Counted from the stretch's first letter, positions 1 to 12,720 are shown. The stretch is 64,000 bases of DNA from Domibacillus sp. PGB-M46 (GCF_022668875.1 NZ_JAKGCR010000003.1:1-64000); one strand, 5' to 3'. Numbers and translations: made by a program. Notes: a model not told the origin generated them from the letters alone.

Positions 1-362
<362 letters not shown>

Positions 363-538
363 GTTTGACTTGCTCATTTGTTCCCATTAAAACACGGGGT
401 GTTTTTAATGGGAAATAAAAATTTTAAAACGTTGACGTTTTTATTGATTTTGTTCAGTTTTCAATGTTCAATTTGCTTTGTTTTGCCGTCACCATCTGGC
501 GACTTAAATAATATACCATGTATAAAAACAAAGAACAA
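363..538 (-). promoter_or_regulatory. rRNA operon promoter and leader
   Basis: On the minus strand a -35-like TTGTTC (533-538) and a -10-like TATATT (510-515) are separated by 17 bp, about 150 nt upstream of mature 16S. Between promoter and 16S is a strong local hairpin, TTCCCATTAAAACAC...GTTTTTAATGGGAA (381-414), typical of leader/processing structures. No ORF here looks real. The promoter lies just downstream of the terminator at 549-581, which shields it from the neighbouring gene. Confidence 0.7.
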
Positions 539-548
539 GCTTTTTTAT

Positions 549-581
549 AAAAAAACAGCCTTTTTTTATGGCTGTTTTTTT
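549..581 (-). terminator. Rho-independent terminator of the HD-GYP gene
   Basis: Hairpin AAAACAGCC / GGCTGTTTT with T-runs on both sides. It overlaps the stop of the minus-strand gene at 580 and separates that gene from the rRNA promoter. Confidence 0.85.
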
Positions 582-1644
582 AGTCTCTTGTTTCAATGTA
601 TAAATCTCTTCTTTGAACCAAATCAATAATGTCTCCATTTGGAAGTTGAATCATCGGTCTTGTTTTATTCCCAGGCGGCACAAAGATGACTTTGCCTTTG
701 CTGCCATCTGATAACATCACCTGCATATCTTGTGAAACCTCGGCTGTCAGCGAAAACAATACTTCTGTAATCGACAGATCAAACTGGCCAAACAAATCTT
801 GCTGGATAATTTCAACTACTTTAAATACAGACTGCCTGCCTTTAAATAATCGGTCTGTTGTTAAAGCATGAAAGGTATCAGACAGTCCCACTATTTGTGA
901 AAGTACATGCACTGATTTTCCTTTCGTACCTGCTGGATAACCAGATCCGTCCATCCGCTCATGATGCTGATAAACAGCAAGTTTTGCTTCCGGTTTGAGA
1001 AGTTTTAAGTCTTTCACCATTTTGTAGCTGACCACTGGATGATTTTGAATCTCTTTGTATTCACCCTCTGTCAAGGCCGTTTTTTTTGTTAATAAGGAGG
1101 CTGTTATTTTTGACATCCCGCAGTCAGCTAAAAATCCGGCTAATGCTGCCTGAACAATCAATCCTCTATCGTACTGGAGTTTTTGGGCAATCAGTCCACT
1201 CAGCAGGCTGACAGCCAATGTATGGTGATAAAGATACTCGTCCTTTTTAGAGTATGATAAGACTTTTTCAAGTTCCCCCGGATGTTCTAACATGTATTCA
1301 AGTATGGGCAGGATGATTGTACGTATTCGGGCAATATCTATATTCATCCCTGACTGCCACCGCTGAAATTCTTCTTTTACACTTTTTAATGTCTTAAAAT
1401 AAAGCTGCTCTATCCGATCTGCAGCCGGCAGTACACAATTGAATGAATCTGAAGAATGCAGCATGGCCTCTGGCTGCTCTTCCTCTGCTAGTACATCAAT
1501 GGATCTTATGGAAAAAGCGTGCAAAAAACGAATATGCTGATCTGTTAAAATCGTTCCAGCTGCAATGATGGGATTGGCTGTCGCAGCCATGACGGCTTCT
1601 TTCACCTGGTATCCGGGCTTGATGTCCTCAACTTTTATGTACAT
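580..1644 (-). CDS. HD-GYP-like protein with degenerate HD motif
   Basis: A 354-residue soluble protein transcribed after gyrA. Residues about 139-270 match the HD-GYP fold of cyclic-di-GMP phosphodiesterases: HHTLAVSL at 140, HHERMDGSGYP at 227-237 and the following SDTFHALT. The canonical LHDIGK metal pair is replaced by LADCGM (172-177): the Asp is kept and the His is Ala. The other metal-binding His residues (for example NHP at 201-203) are present. The N-terminal ~130 residues and the C-terminal ~85 residues are unassigned small domains. The start is ATG with GAGGAGG 8 nt upstream. Loss of the HD His suggests weakened or altered catalysis, or a c-di-GMP sensor role; this is inference. 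The family assignment is solid, the activity is not. Confidence 0.85.
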   Translation of the reverse strand: MYIKVEDIKPGYQVKEAVMAATANPIIAAGTILTDQHIRFLHAFSIRSIDVLAEEEQPEAMLHSSDSFNCVLPAADRIEQLYFKTLKSVKEEFQRWQSGMNIDIARIRTIILPILEYMLEHPGELEKVLSYSKKDEYLYHHTLAVSLLSGLIAQKLQYDRGLIVQAALAGFLADCGMSKITASLLTKKTALTEGEYKEIQNHPVVSYKMVKDLKLLKPEAKLAVYQHHERMDGSGYPAGTKGKSVHVLSQIVGLSDTFHALTTDRLFKGRQSVFKVVEIIQQDLFGQFDLSITEVLFSLTAEVSQDMQVMLSDGSKGKVIFVPPGNKTRPMIQLPNGDIIDLVQRRDLYIETRD

Positions 1645-1744
1645 CCCCTGCCTCCTCTTACATCTTTTTACCTAATTATAAGGAAAATCTCAGTCAAATG
1701 ATAGACAAAAAGCACAGGTATTTTGAAATACCTGTGCCGTGTTT

Positions 1745-4213
1745 TTATTCTTCTATTTCTTCTTGTTCTTCTTCGAGCAATTCTTCTTCCTTTTCCACTT
1801 TTGCTACGGTTGCGACTGTTTCATTTTCACCAAGCCGGATCAGCTTAACCCCCTGCGTGTTTCGGCCAGTAATGGAAATGCTGGCAATATCCATCCGGAT
1901 CATGACGCCGCCCATGGTCATAAGCATCAGGTCTTCTTCACCTGTAACCGTCTTAACCGCGATGAGTGCACCGTTCTTACCAGTAATATTCAGGGTTTTA
2001 AGTCCTTTTCCGCCACGTGTTTGAATACGGTATTCAGATTCAGGCGTTAATTTTCCATATCCATTTTCGGTAACAATTAAAATATAATCATTTTCTTCTA
2101 CGAGCTCCATCCCAACTGCGTAATCTCCATCAGACAAGGTAATGCCTTTTACCCCTGTGGATGTACGCCCCATAGAACGGACATTGTCTTCTGGGAAACG
2201 AATCAGCATGCCATCACGCGTTCCCATTACAATATGTTTTTCGCCGTTTGTCAGCCGCACAGAAATGAGCTCGTCTTCCTCCCGGATATTCAAAGCGATC
2301 AAGCCGTTCGTTCGAATATTTGCGTAATCCATTAACGGTGTCCGCTTTACAATTCCCTGCTTCGTTGCAAAGAACAAGAAAGAATCCTCTGTGAACTCTT
2401 CGACAAACAGCATCGAATTCACCCACTCATCCTGCTCGACGCCAAGCAGATTCACAAGCGGAATTCCTTTTGCTGTCCGGCTGAATTCCGGAATCTGATA
2501 GCCCTTTAATCGATACACTTTCCCTTTGTTTGTAAAGAATAGAATCGTATCGTGGGTCGAGGTTGTCAGAAGCTGCTCAACAAAATCATTTTCATTTGTT
2601 CCCATCCCCTGAATACCGCGGCCTCCGCGGCGCTGGCTCCGGTAAGTCGAGATTGGCTGACGTTTAATATATCCTTTATGGGTTAAGGTAATAATAACTT
2701 TTTCAACCGGAATTAAATCTTCATCCAGCAAATCACCAGGCGCTCCATCGGTAATTTCTGTCCGTCGTTTGTCGGCATACCGGTCTTTAATTTCAGTCAG
2801 CTCTTCACGGATAATTTGAAGAATTTTTTCCTCATCCGCTAAAATGGCTCTTAATTCTTTAATCACTGCAAGAAGGTTTTGATATTCTTCTTCGATTTTT
2901 TCACGCTCAAGGCCGGTCAAGCGCTGCAAACGCATATCTAAGATGGCTTGAGCTTGTTTCTCAGATAAACCAAACTGCTCCATCAAGCCTTCGCGGGCAG
3001 CCTCTGTTGTCTGCGAGCCTCGAATTAATGCGATAATGCGGTCTATGTGATCTAGAGCAATACGAAGACCCTCTAAAATGTGTGCGCGTGCTTCGGCTTT
3101 ATTTAAGTCAAATTGCGTACGCCGGCGGATAATCTCCTGCTGATGCGCTAAGTAATGCTTTAAGCACTCTTTTAAGCTGAGTACTTTTGGATGGCCGTCT
3201 ACAAGCGCCAGCATGTTAATACCGAAGCTTGTCTGCATGGCTGTGTATTTATATAAATTATTTAATACAACGCTCGCATTGGCATCGCGGCGAATTTCCA
3301 TCACAATTCGCATACCTTCACGATCTGATTCGTCGCGAAGGTCGGTAATGCCGTCGATTTTCTTTTCACGGACAAGCTCCGCAATACGTTCAATGAGCTT
3401 TGCTTTGTTTACTTGGTACGGGATTTCTGTCACGATAATCGTTTCTTTACCGTTTGCTTTTTCTTCAATTTCCGTACGGGCACGCAAAATAATCGAACCG
3501 CGACCTGTTTCATAGGCACGACGGATGCCGCTGCGGCCCATTAAAATACCTGCTGTTGGAAAATCAGGTCCTTGAATAAATTCCATTAAGTCCAGAACAG
3601 ACATATCCGGGTTTTTGCTGACAGCAAGCAGCGCATCAATAACTTCTCCAAGGTGGTGAGGCGGAATATTGGTTGCCATGCCGACCGCAATACCGGAAGC
3701 GCCATTTACAAGCAGATTCGGAAAACGGGCCGGTAACACAACGGGCTCACGCTCAGAGCCATCGTAGTTGTCTTTGTAATCAATAGTGTCTTTGTTTAAA
3801 TCACGTGTGATCTCCATGGCAATTTTGGACATGCGGGCTTCTGTATAACGCATCGCCGCAGCCGCATCGCCGTCAACTGAACCGAAGTTTCCGTGTCCAT
3901 CAACCAGCATATGGCGGTAGTTAAAATCCTGCGCCATCCGTACCATCGTTTCGTATACAGCTGAATCCCCGTGCGGGTGATATTTACCGATAACGTCACC
4001 GACGATCCGGGCAGACTTCTTATACGCTTTATCGGCTGTCATGCCGAGATCATTCATCGCATACAAAATACGGCGGTGCACCGGCTTTAAGCCATCGCGC
4101 ACGTCCGGAAGCGCCCGGGATACGATAACGCTCATCGCATAATCAAGAAACGATGAACGCATTTCCTGGCTTATATTAATCTCTTTTACGTTCGAGTTTG
4201 GCGTATCAGCCAT
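1745..4213 (-). CDS. gyrA: DNA gyrase subunit A
   Basis: GyrA, 822 residues, the DNA cleavage-religation subunit of gyrase. The N-terminal domain contains the catalytic Tyr in AMRYTEAR (Tyr123) and the quinolone-resistance region [20 protein letters not shown] with Ser84 and Glu88, the sensitive-type residues. The C-terminal half holds the six-bladed beta-pinwheel, including [11 protein letters not shown] (GyrA box), and ends in an acidic tail. A longer reading frame extends upstream to 4300. The start chosen here is the ATG at 4211-4213, preceded by AAAAGGAGG and matching the family N-terminus [15 protein letters not shown]. It follows gyrB after a 169-nt gap containing a hairpin. Confidence 0.98.
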   Translation of the reverse strand: MADTPNSNVKEINISQEMRSSFLDYAMSVIVSRALPDVRDGLKPVHRRILYAMNDLGMTADKAYKKSARIVGDVIGKYHPHGDSAVYETMVRMAQDFNYRHMLVDGHGNFGSVDGDAAAAMRYTEARMSKIAMEITRDLNKDTIDYKDNYDGSEREPVVLPARFPNLLVNGASGIAVGMATNIPPHHLGEVIDALLAVSKNPDMSVLDLMEFIQGPDFPTAGILMGRSGIRRAYETGRGSIILRARTEIEEKANGKETIIVTEIPYQVNKAKLIERIAELVREKKIDGITDLRDESDREGMRIVMEIRRDANASVVLNNLYKYTAMQTSFGINMLALVDGHPKVLSLKECLKHYLAHQQEIIRRRTQFDLNKAEARAHILEGLRIALDHIDRIIALIRGSQTTEAAREGLMEQFGLSEKQAQAILDMRLQRLTGLEREKIEEEYQNLLAVIKELRAILADEEKILQIIREELTEIKDRYADKRRTEITDGAPGDLLDEDLIPVEKVIITLTHKGYIKRQPISTYRSQRRGGRGIQGMGTNENDFVEQLLTTSTHDTILFFTNKGKVYRLKGYQIPEFSRTAKGIPLVNLLGVEQDEWVNSMLFVEEFTEDSFLFFATKQGIVKRTPLMDYANIRTNGLIALNIREEDELISVRLTNGEKHIVMGTRDGMLIRFPEDNVRSMGRTSTGVKGITLSDGDYAVGMELVEENDYILIVTENGYGKLTPESEYRIQTRGGKGLKTLNITGKNGALIAVKTVTGEEDLMLMTMGGVMIRMDIASISITGRNTQGVKLIRLGENETVATVAKVEKEEELLEEEQEEIEE

Positions 4214-4341
4214 GAAAAATCCTCCTTTTAAGAAAAGTACAAGGCGCCCATTTATCGGTGACAAGCATGGGACAAGCCTGTCCTTTCCGCCCATATTCAA
4301 TGAGCTTTCAGCCGATTGGCGCCTGGAACTTAGGTGTTATT

Positions 4342-4381
4342 AAAAAGCGGGAGCGCCCGCGGCTTACGGGCGCTTTTTAAA
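4342..4381 (-). terminator. Hairpin between gyrB and gyrA
   Basis: On the minus strand AGCGCCCG...CGGGCGCT is an 8-bp stem, followed after CCCG by CTTTTT. It lies directly after the gyrB stop and may be a terminator or partial attenuator that uncouples gyrB and gyrA expression. Confidence 0.6.
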
Positions 4382-4382
4382 C

Positions 4383-6314
<1,932 letters not shown>

Positions 6315-6340
6315 TCACCTTCTCTTTCGGTAAAATAATC

Positions 6341-7459
6341 TTACTTTATTTTGGTTACTGCCCCAGCGGTAACGCTGTAGGCAGAGGCGGCATTTAACGT
6401 GTCATGCTCAATGCCGTCCGTGTTTGTTGTTGTAACAAACGTTTGCACTTTTCCGTGAATCGTATTCAGCAGATGTGACTGGCGGTAATCGTCAAGCTCA
6501 GATAGCACATCATCCAGCAGCAAAATCGGGTATTCACCAATTTCCGATTGAATCAGCTCGATTTCAGCAAGCTTTACAGCAAGCGCTGTGGTCCGCTGCT
6601 GCCCTTGCGATCCAAACGTTTGAATATTTTTTCCGTTCACATAAAAAAGGAGATCGTCGCGATGCGGACCGGTTAATGTCACACCCCGGTCTACTTCTCT
6701 CGTCCGGCTTCTCTGGAAAAGATCCAGCAAAGCCGACCTTATCTGCTCGTCACTCTGCTCCTCTTTTATCCCAGCGGCCGGCTCATACATAATAGCCAGC
6801 TCTTCAACCCCTCTTGAAATACCGGCATGAAGCGGACCAGCCCATTTTTGAAGCAGATGAATAAACTCAAAGCGCTTTTTTGTTACTTTTACCGCCAGCT
6901 CAACAAGCTGTTCAGTTAAAACTTCAAGCATCGTCAAGTCAGATGCTTTTTTTGTCTGCAGCTGTTTTAAGTAATGATTCCGCTGCTGCAGCACTTTATG
7001 ATAAAGGCTTAGGTCATGCAGATACACAGGCGATACTTGACCGATTTCCATGTCAATAAACCGCCTTCTTACTTGCGGACTGCCTTTTACTAATGTTAAA
7101 TCTTCCGGGGCAAACATCACGACATTCATGTTGCCGATGTACTGGCTGAGGCGCGTCTGCTCCAAATGGTTAACCTTGGCTTTTTTGCCTTTTTTGGAGA
7201 TCAGAAGCTCAATCGGGAGCGATTGGTGCTTTTTCTGCACTCGTCCCTTTATTTTAGCATACTCCTCTTCCCAGCGAATTAAATCTTTATCATTTGAAGT
7301 CCGGTGCGATTTAGCCATAGCCAGCACGTAAATGGATTCGATGATATTGGTTTTCCCTTGGGCATTTTCGCCAATGATGACATTTACAGTATTATCAAAC
7401 TCAACGAGGAGTGATTCATAATTTCGGTAATTCTCTAAAGCCAGTTGTTCAATGTGCAT
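6341..7459 (-). CDS. recF: DNA replication and repair protein RecF
   Basis: RecF, 372 residues, an SMC-like ATPase that helps load RecA at gaps and assists replication restart. The Walker A is [15 protein letters not shown] (residues about 33-47), the ABC signature region lies near [17 protein letters not shown], and Walker B is [14 protein letters not shown]. The start is ATG with an AAAGGTG ribosome site, matching the family N-terminus [14 protein letters not shown]. It sits between yaaA and gyrB in the dnaA-gyrA cluster. Confidence 0.97.
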   Translation of the reverse strand: MHIEQLALENYRNYESLLVEFDNTVNVIIGENAQGKTNIIESIYVLAMAKSHRTSNDKDLIRWEEEYAKIKGRVQKKHQSLPIELLISKKGKKAKVNHLEQTRLSQYIGNMNVVMFAPEDLTLVKGSPQVRRRFIDMEIGQVSPVYLHDLSLYHKVLQQRNHYLKQLQTKKASDLTMLEVLTEQLVELAVKVTKKRFEFIHLLQKWAGPLHAGISRGVEELAIMYEPAAGIKEEQSDEQIRSALLDLFQRSRTREVDRGVTLTGPHRDDLLFYVNGKNIQTFGSQGQQRTTALAVKLAEIELIQSEIGEYPILLLDDVLSELDDYRQSHLLNTIHGKVQTFVTTTNTDGIEHDTLNAASAYSVTAGAVTKIK

Positions 7460-7482
7460 GCAAAAACACCTTTCGACGGCCC

Positions 7483-7728
7483 TTAATCGCTTTCTTCCTC
7501 TGTTTCCTCTGTTCCAAATCCTACTTCATACACGCCGTCTCCAGGAATTTCCACTTCATCCCCTTCGTACAGCTTTCTTCCTCTTCGGTCATCAAGCTCT
7601 CCATTGACGTATACCTCGTGTTCACTTAGATACCATTTTGCCTGGCCGCCAGTTTGAATAATGCCAGCCAGTTTCAGAAATTGGCCAAGGGTGATAAATT
7701 CCTCGTTTTCAGCTTTTTTTGTCATCAT
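7483..7728 (-). CDS. yaaA: S4-domain protein YaaA
   Basis: An 81-residue S4-type RNA-binding protein. The S4 signature runs through [20 protein letters not shown] and [22 protein letters not shown], and the C-terminus is acidic. The family lies between dnaN and recF in Bacillales and is linked to ribosome assembly or RNA binding. The start is the first of two adjacent ATG codons, 10 nt after GGAGG. It is 23 nt upstream of recF. Confidence 0.92.
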   Translation of the reverse strand: MMTKKAENEEFITLGQFLKLAGIIQTGGQAKWYLSEHEVYVNGELDDRRGRKLYEGDEVEIPGDGVYEVGFGTEETEEESD

Positions 7729-7821
7729 AATGTGGTTTCCTCCGTAAACATCTTAGTACTTTATTTTAACATAAATACAAAAAAAGCGGCGCAAATATGC
7801 CCCGCTTTTCCGGAGTTTGAA

Positions 7822-8958
7822 TTAATACGTTCGCACCGGCAGGATCAACTGAAGTGTTGAATCATCGTGAAGCGGACGAATGACAAATGGACGCATTGCG
7901 CCTGTAAATTGAATTTCAATTTCGTTCCCCTCAATTGCTTTGAGTGCATCCATCATATATTTTGCGCTGAATGAGATTTTCAATTCCTCTCCCTCAGACG
8001 ACAAGCTGTTTACCTGCTCGGTTACTTTTCCGATCTCTGGTGAGTTCGATGAAATCTCGACCATTCCGCCGTCCTCGCTGCTCATTTTCACAACGTTGTT
8101 CCGCCCTTCCCGCGCTAAGAGAGAAGCACGGTCTACCGCTTGCAGATATTCTTTTGTATTTAAATCAATTTTTGTTTTGTATTCATCAGGAATCAAGCGG
8201 GTTGTGTCAGGATAGTTGCCGTCAAGCAGCCGCGAGAAAAACAAAACATGCTTTGAACGGAACAACACTTGGTTTTCTGTCATAACGATTTCGACCGGCT
8301 CGTTTGAGTCATCTAAAATTTTACTTAATTCCGTCAAGCTTTTTCCAGGAATCACGACGTTGTATTCTCCTGATGGAAGCCCTTCTGCCGTTGTTTTACG
8401 AAGAGCCAGACGATGGCTGTCTGTAGCAGTGCAAATAAGCGTGCCATTTTCAATTTTCCAGTTTACACCCGTTAAAATCGGCCGCGTTTCTGAAGTAGAT
8501 ACAGCAAATACCGTTTGCCGGATCAATGTTTTAACAAGATCAGCCGGTAGCTTAAAAACATTCTCGTCATCAATTTGCGGCAAATGCGGATATTCATCTG
8601 CGTCCTGACCGTTCAAGCTGAATTCCGCATGTCCTGAACGAATGATCGTTTGAAAAGAAGCGGACGTTTCAAGTTCGATCGTCGAAGCCGGCAGCTTGCG
8701 TACAATTTCATTGAAAAAACGGGCATTTAAAACGACGCCCCCCGTTTGCTCGATCGAGGCAATGGATACATCCCCTTCTTCACTTGGAATAAACGATTCA
8801 ATCGAAATATCGGAGTCGCTTCCCGTTAAGGTGATCCCCTCATCTGACGCATGAATTTTAATACCGGTCAAAATGGGAATAGTTGTTCTCGAGCTTACTG
8901 CCTTTAAAACATCTTGTACGCCGGCAGCAAGCCGGTCTTTTTGTATCGAAAATTTCAT
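7822..8958 (-). CDS. dnaN: DNA polymerase III beta subunit (sliding clamp)
   Basis: DnaN, 378 residues, forms the ring clamp that tethers polymerase to DNA. The N-terminus MKFSIQKDRLAAGVQDVLKA and the C-terminal FVIRP...LQLILPVRTY are family hallmarks, and the length is normal. The frame is open 40 codons further upstream, but that stretch is the AT-rich origin DNA. The start is the ATG at 8956-8958, behind GGAGGGATCC. It is separated from dnaA by a 191-bp region holding the unwinding part of oriC. Confidence 0.97.
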   Translation of the reverse strand: MKFSIQKDRLAAGVQDVLKAVSSRTTIPILTGIKIHASDEGITLTGSDSDISIESFIPSEEGDVSIASIEQTGGVVLNARFFNEIVRKLPASTIELETSASFQTIIRSGHAEFSLNGQDADEYPHLPQIDDENVFKLPADLVKTLIRQTVFAVSTSETRPILTGVNWKIENGTLICTATDSHRLALRKTTAEGLPSGEYNVVIPGKSLTELSKILDDSNEPVEIVMTENQVLFRSKHVLFFSRLLDGNYPDTTRLIPDEYKTKIDLNTKEYLQAVDRASLLAREGRNNVVKMSSEDGGMVEISSNSPEIGKVTEQVNSLSSEGEELKISFSAKYMMDALKAIEGNEIEIQFTGAMRPFVIRPLHDDSTLQLILPVRTY

Positions 8959-8979
8959 GGGGATCCCTCCGAAATTATT

Positions 8980-9149
8980 TTGATATAGCAATCCGCTTAA
9001 CTGCGAATTTAGTATTTTTATATTAAAAAAATAATAGACGTAGTAGTAGGCGCTGTTGATTTGTGGATAAGTGTGCAAAAACGAAGAAATAACAGCCTAT
9101 CCACATGTGGACAGACTGTTGATGAGCGCCCTTTTTTATTCACAATTTA
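8980..9149. other. oriC: oriC, dnaA-dnaN part: DnaA boxes, DnaA-trio and AT-rich unwinding region
   Basis: A perfect DnaA box (TGTGGATAA on the plus strand) lies at 9062-9070, with two weaker boxes head to head at 9097-9105 and 9106-9114. On the dnaA coding strand the perfect box is followed by a GC-rich spacer, then CTACTACTACGTCTATTATT (9031-9050 complement) and an A/T-only tract (about 9011-9034). This matches the published B. subtilis unwinding module: box, GC cluster, DnaA-trio repeats, AT-rich DNA. The sequence is read directly; the role is by analogy. Confidence 0.88.
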
Positions 9150-10505
9150 TTAAGCTTTTAAAATGGTGATAATTTCATTTATTTTTTGAGCGGCAGCAGG
9201 ATCTGTTTCCATGAGCTTTGAAATTTTCTCATGGGCATGAATAACGGTCGTGTGATCACGTCCTCCAAACTCCTCGCCAATTTTAGGCAGTGAAAAATCC
9301 GTTAATTCGCGTGACAAATACATGGCTACCTGTCTTGGAAAAGCAACTGATTTTGTCCGCTTTCTGGCTGTAAAATCCTCCAGGCGGATGCCGTACTGCT
9401 CCCCGACTACCCGCTGAATATCCGGAATGGTCACGGATTTTGGACGAGCCCCCGGAATAATATCTTTTAAAGCATCTGCTGCTACTGTCGCGTTCACTTC
9501 TTTGTTGATTAAAGAAGAGTAAGCAACAACCCGGATCAATGCGCCTTCAAGCTCGCGAATATTCGTATCAATTTGATTGGCGATATACAGCATCACTTCA
9601 TTTGGCACATCAAGGTTTTCAGCGCGGGCTTTTTTGCGCAAAATGGCAATCCGCGTTTCAAGGTCCGGCGGTGTAATGTCTGTAATAAGCCCCCACTCGA
9701 ACCGGGAACGAAGTCGATCTTCAAGAGTCGGGATTTCTTTTGGCGGCCGGTCGCTGGAAATGATAATCTGCTTGCTTTCTTCATGCAGCGTATTAAATGT
9801 GTGGAAAAATTCTTCCTGCGTTTGTTCTTTTCCGGCTAAGAACTGAATATCATCAATAAGCAGGACGTCAACATTGCGGTATTTATTACGGAACTCCACC
9901 GCTTTATTGTCTCGAATGGAATTAATGAATTCGTTCGTAAACTTCTCTGAGGACAGATACACCACTTTAGCGTCGGGATTATGCTCAAGCACGTAATGCC
10001 CGATTGCATGCATTAAGTGTGTTTTGCCCAATCCTACTCCCCCGTAAATAAACAGTGGGTTATACGCTTTGGCCGGTGCTTCTGCCACTGCAAGAGAAGC
10101 TGCATGGGCAAACCGGTTGCCGGATCCGATGACAAACGTGTCGAATGTATATTTTGGATTCAGCATACTTTGGATGGTTGATTCCCCGCTTGGCTTTGGC
10201 GGTGGAGCCGGCTGTTCAGCCCGATGCGAAGGCGGTACATATGATTCCATGTCGTGAACATCTGGCGAAATAAAGTAAACATCAAGCTTTTCGCCTGTTA
10301 ATTCATCAATAATCTCGGACGTTAAATGCGTATAATGCCCCTCAAGCCAATCACGATTAAAAAAGTTAGGTGCCGCTATTACAATAGCGTCTCCGTGAAG
10401 CGAATGCGCTTTGGTTGACTTCACCCACGTTTCGTAACTCGGCTTGCTAATCCGCGCCTGGATACGCTCCAGCACTTTATTCCATAAATCATCGATGTTC
10501 TCCAT
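9150..10505 (-). CDS. dnaA: Chromosomal replication initiator DnaA
   Basis: DnaA, 451 residues, the AAA+ initiator that binds and melts oriC. Domain I spans about 1-80, followed by a Pro-rich linker. The AAA+ module contains GGVGLGKTH (Walker A, 155-163), [13 protein letters not shown] (Walker B) and [20 protein letters not shown]. The C-terminal DNA-binding domain carries the signature [15 protein letters not shown]. The frame opens further upstream (10559), but ATG 10503-10505 follows TAAGGAGGGG and fits the family start MENIDDLW. DnaA boxes flank the gene on both sides, consistent with autoregulation. Confidence 0.98.
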   Translation of the reverse strand: MENIDDLWNKVLERIQARISKPSYETWVKSTKAHSLHGDAIVIAAPNFFNRDWLEGHYTHLTSEIIDELTGEKLDVYFISPDVHDMESYVPPSHRAEQPAPPPKPSGESTIQSMLNPKYTFDTFVIGSGNRFAHAASLAVAEAPAKAYNPLFIYGGVGLGKTHLMHAIGHYVLEHNPDAKVVYLSSEKFTNEFINSIRDNKAVEFRNKYRNVDVLLIDDIQFLAGKEQTQEEFFHTFNTLHEESKQIIISSDRPPKEIPTLEDRLRSRFEWGLITDITPPDLETRIAILRKKARAENLDVPNEVMLYIANQIDTNIRELEGALIRVVAYSSLINKEVNATVAADALKDIIPGARPKSVTIPDIQRVVGEQYGIRLEDFTARKRTKSVAFPRQVAMYLSRELTDFSLPKIGEEFGGRDHTTVIHAHEKISKLMETDPAAAQKINEIITILKA

Positions 10506-10639
10506 TGGCCCCTCCTTACTGACTGTCAGTGCAGTTTGTTTAATGTTTGTACAACCCATTTAGTTAATAATTCATAATTATGCATGACAATGTTTGTGAA
10601 TAAATATATAATAAGATAAAACTAGTTTTTCGACAAAAT

Positions 10640-10910
10640 ATACAGGTTGTGGATAAAAATAAAAACACCCTGTTTATTGTTTTTCCACATATTATCCACA
10701 ACTGTGGATATATAATATGTCGAATTTAGTTATCCAGAGTGAAAACAAAATAATAATAGCAGAAAAAATGAGACTCTGCAATCACTTCAATGAATTATCC
10801 ACAGGCTTTTTCTCCTTGTGAAAATGTTTGTCCACAGGGTGAGGACTTGTGAAAGAACCATCGAAGAAGTTGTGGATAATCGAAAATGCCGTCGATTGCT
10901 GTCCACAGAT
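10640..10910. other. oriC: oriC, dnaA-upstream DnaA-box cluster
   Basis: The gene-free 10506-11007 stretch carries at least eight DnaA-box-like 9-mers. Perfect ones (TTATCCACA or its complement) are at 10648-10656, 10692-10700, 10795-10803 and 10871-10879. One- or two-mismatch ones are at 10681-10689, 10703-10711, 10730-10738, 10828-10836 and 10899-10907. The boxes at 10692 and 10703 face each other across 2 bp. Strand bias switches here, with dnaA to the left and rpmH to the right. This is the second half of the bipartite Bacillus-type origin. Confidence 0.95.
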
Positions 10911-11007
10911 GGAAAATGGGGCAAGATATGAAACTTTTTGTATAACCTGCATTCCTTATCAAAAAGACAGTAAATTAATTTGGATCTTTGAGGCTTTTAA
11001 AAGGTGG

Positions 11008-11036
11008 TTGACAGGATCGCCGCTGATCCTTATAAT
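11008..11036 (+). promoter_or_regulatory. Consensus sigma-A promoter of rpmH
   Basis: TTGACA (11008-11013), a 17-bp spacer and TATAAT (11031-11036) form a perfect consensus promoter, 56 nt before the rpmH start. Confidence 0.92.
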
Positions 11037-11091
11037 TAACAAAGACTGTTTTGAAAATACGAATTCGAAAACCTCAGGGAGGTGTTTTAAT

Positions 11092-11226
11092 ATGAAAAGA
11101 ACGTACCAGCCTAACAAACGTAAAAGAAGCAAAGTTCATGGTTTCCGTGCACGCATGAGTTCTAAAAACGGCCGCCGTGTTTTAGCAAGCCGCCGTGCTA
11201 AAGGCAGAAAAGTACTATCTGCATAA
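11092..11226 (+). CDS. rpmH: 50S ribosomal protein L34
   Basis: L34, 44 residues, a very basic protein of the large ribosomal subunit. The sequence [20 protein letters not shown] ... [11 protein letters not shown] is near-invariant in the family. The open frame extends back to 10849 through oriC, but the ATG at 11092 with GGGAGGTG upstream is the real start. It is driven by the consensus promoter at 11008 and followed by a strong terminator. Confidence 0.98.
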   Translation: MKRTYQPNKRKRSKVHGFRARMSSKNGRRVLASRRAKGRKVLSA

Positions 11227-11257
11227 GACCACTGACCATTTCAGTGGTCTTTTTTTA
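11227..11257 (+). terminator. Terminator after rpmH
   Basis: GACCACTGA / TCAGTGGTC stem followed by seven T. Confidence 0.9.
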
Positions 11258-11350
11258 GGATTGCTAGAAATGGTCCGCAAAGGCGGCGTGGCAGAAAGTT
11301 GTCAAGTCCGCCTTTGTTCTATATGAATGAAAAGCCGGCAGGTGGCATAA

Positions 11351-11695
11351 ATGAAAAAATCATTCCGCATCAAAAAAAACAATGATTTTCAAACGGTCTT
11401 CAGCAAAGGGAAGTCGTTCGCAAATCGCCAGTTTGTTGTATATATGTATAAAAAAGAGCAGAATGTTCCGTTCCGGATCGGCTTGTCTGTCAGCAAAAAG
11501 CTGGGCAATGCTGTGATGCGCAACCGCATTAAGCGCTGCATCAGACAAAGCTTTACGGAATTAAAAGACGAAATTCAGCCTGGCTGGGATTTTATTATCA
11601 TTGCCCGTAAGCCGGCAGTGGACATGTCCTGCGCAGAAATAAAAACAAGCTTAATACATGTACTAAAACTGGCGCGAGCGCTTCAGCGAAAATAA
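11351..11695 (+). CDS. rnpA: Ribonuclease P protein component
   Basis: RnpA, 114 residues, the protein cofactor of RNase P that matures tRNA 5' ends. It shows the basic family core, with [20 protein letters not shown] followed by RCIRQSF, and the N-terminal [18 protein letters not shown]. The start is ATG behind AGGTGG. It lies in the conserved rpmH-rnpA-yidC order. Confidence 0.96.
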   Translation: MKKSFRIKKNNDFQTVFSKGKSFANRQFVVYMYKKEQNVPFRIGLSVSKKLGNAVMRNRIKRCIRQSFTELKDEIQPGWDFIIIARKPAVDMSCAEIKTSLIHVLKLARALQRK

Positions 11696-11743
11696 TCCAA
11701 ATGAATAAGCAGGAATTCAGCCAATGACAGGGGGAGCAACCGC

Positions 11744-12490
11744 TTGAAGAAAAGAACGCTTTCATTCCTGATCGTGGCTCTTTTTTCCGTCCTGCTGGCA
11801 GGATGTACGGAAGTAAACCAAGAAATTACAGCAGAAAGTGAAGGATTCTGGAACGAATACGTCATTTATCCGCTCTCACAATTTATTACCGCTACATCTG
11901 ACCTCGTAGGCGGCTATGGTCTTGGTATTATCGTTGTTACGATCATTATTCGGATCATTATTTTGCCGCTTATGATTAAGCAGACAAAAAGTGCTAAAGC
12001 GATGCAGGAGATTCAGCCTGAAATTAAGAAAATTCAAGAAAAATACAAATCAAAAGACGCGCAGACACAGCAAAAGCTGCAGCAGGAAACGATGGCGCTG
12101 TTCCAGAAGCATGGGGTAAACCCACTGGCTGGATGTTTCCCAATTTTAGTGCAAATGCCGATTATCATTGGGCTTTATCAAGCCATTATGCGGACGGGCG
12201 AAATTAAAAACCACACTTTTTTATGGTTCGATCTAGGCTCGCCGGATATTATTTTATCTGTGTTGGCTGGTGTTTTTACTTTTTTCCAGCAAAAACTAAT
12301 GATGGCAGGACCTGCAAGTGATAATCCGCAGATGAAAATGATGCTGTACTTAATGCCGATCATGATCATCGTGTTTGGGATTACGCTGCCGTCGGCACTT
12401 GCTTTGTATTGGGTAGTCGGCAGTATTTTTATGATTATTCAAACGTTAATTATTGGCAGAAACAAGCCGGTTCAGGATGCTGGCCTTTAA
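11744..12490 (+). CDS. yidC: Membrane protein insertase YidC (SpoIIIJ type)
   Basis: YidC/Oxa1 family insertase, 248 residues, which inserts membrane proteins with or without SecYEG. It has a lipoprotein signal with lipobox LLAGC (Cys21), the short Gram-positive form without the large periplasmic domain. The Oxa1 core runs from about residue 56 with five hydrophobic segments and a charged coiled hairpin ([20 protein letters not shown]). The conserved Arg in IIIRIIILP of the first core helix is present. The start is TTG 11744 after GGGGGAGC. A terminator follows directly, and the usual neighbour jag/khpB is absent. Confidence 0.95.
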   Translation: MKKRTLSFLIVALFSVLLAGCTEVNQEITAESEGFWNEYVIYPLSQFITATSDLVGGYGLGIIVVTIIIRIIILPLMIKQTKSAKAMQEIQPEIKKIQEKYKSKDAQTQQKLQQETMALFQKHGVNPLAGCFPILVQMPIIIGLYQAIMRTGEIKNHTFLWFDLGSPDIILSVLAGVFTFFQQKLMMAGPASDNPQMKMMLYLMPIMIIVFGITLPSALALYWVVGSIFMIIQTLIIGRNKPVQDAGL

Positions 12491-12503
12491 TAATGAGTAG
12501 AAG

Positions 12504-12538
12504 AAAAGACATTGCTAACATCGCAATGTCTTTTTTTT
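12504..12538 (+). terminator. Terminator after yidC
   Basis: GACATTGC / GCAATGTC stem with eight T downstream. It ends the rpmH-rnpA-yidC group. The next 180 bp carry two imperfect inverted DnaA-box-like 9-mers (12591-12599 and 12600-12608). Confidence 0.9.
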
Positions 12539-12720
12539 GTGTAGAAAAAGGGTTATCTTTCCATACATAACGTGCGTTTAAAGAAAAAAGTTATCAACAT
12601 GTGGATGAACATATACCTTTTTTTCAGTGAACAGCTGTGATATTCTATTTATTTAGGGAATCAAATAAAAGCGAATAGGCAATCACATATATCAGCATAA
12701 ATATGAAAGAGGTGAACAAC

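Noticed and set aside
378-629. 83-codon ORF in the rRNA leader
   Set aside because: It runs across the rRNA promoter and a terminator on the opposite strand; not a plausible gene.
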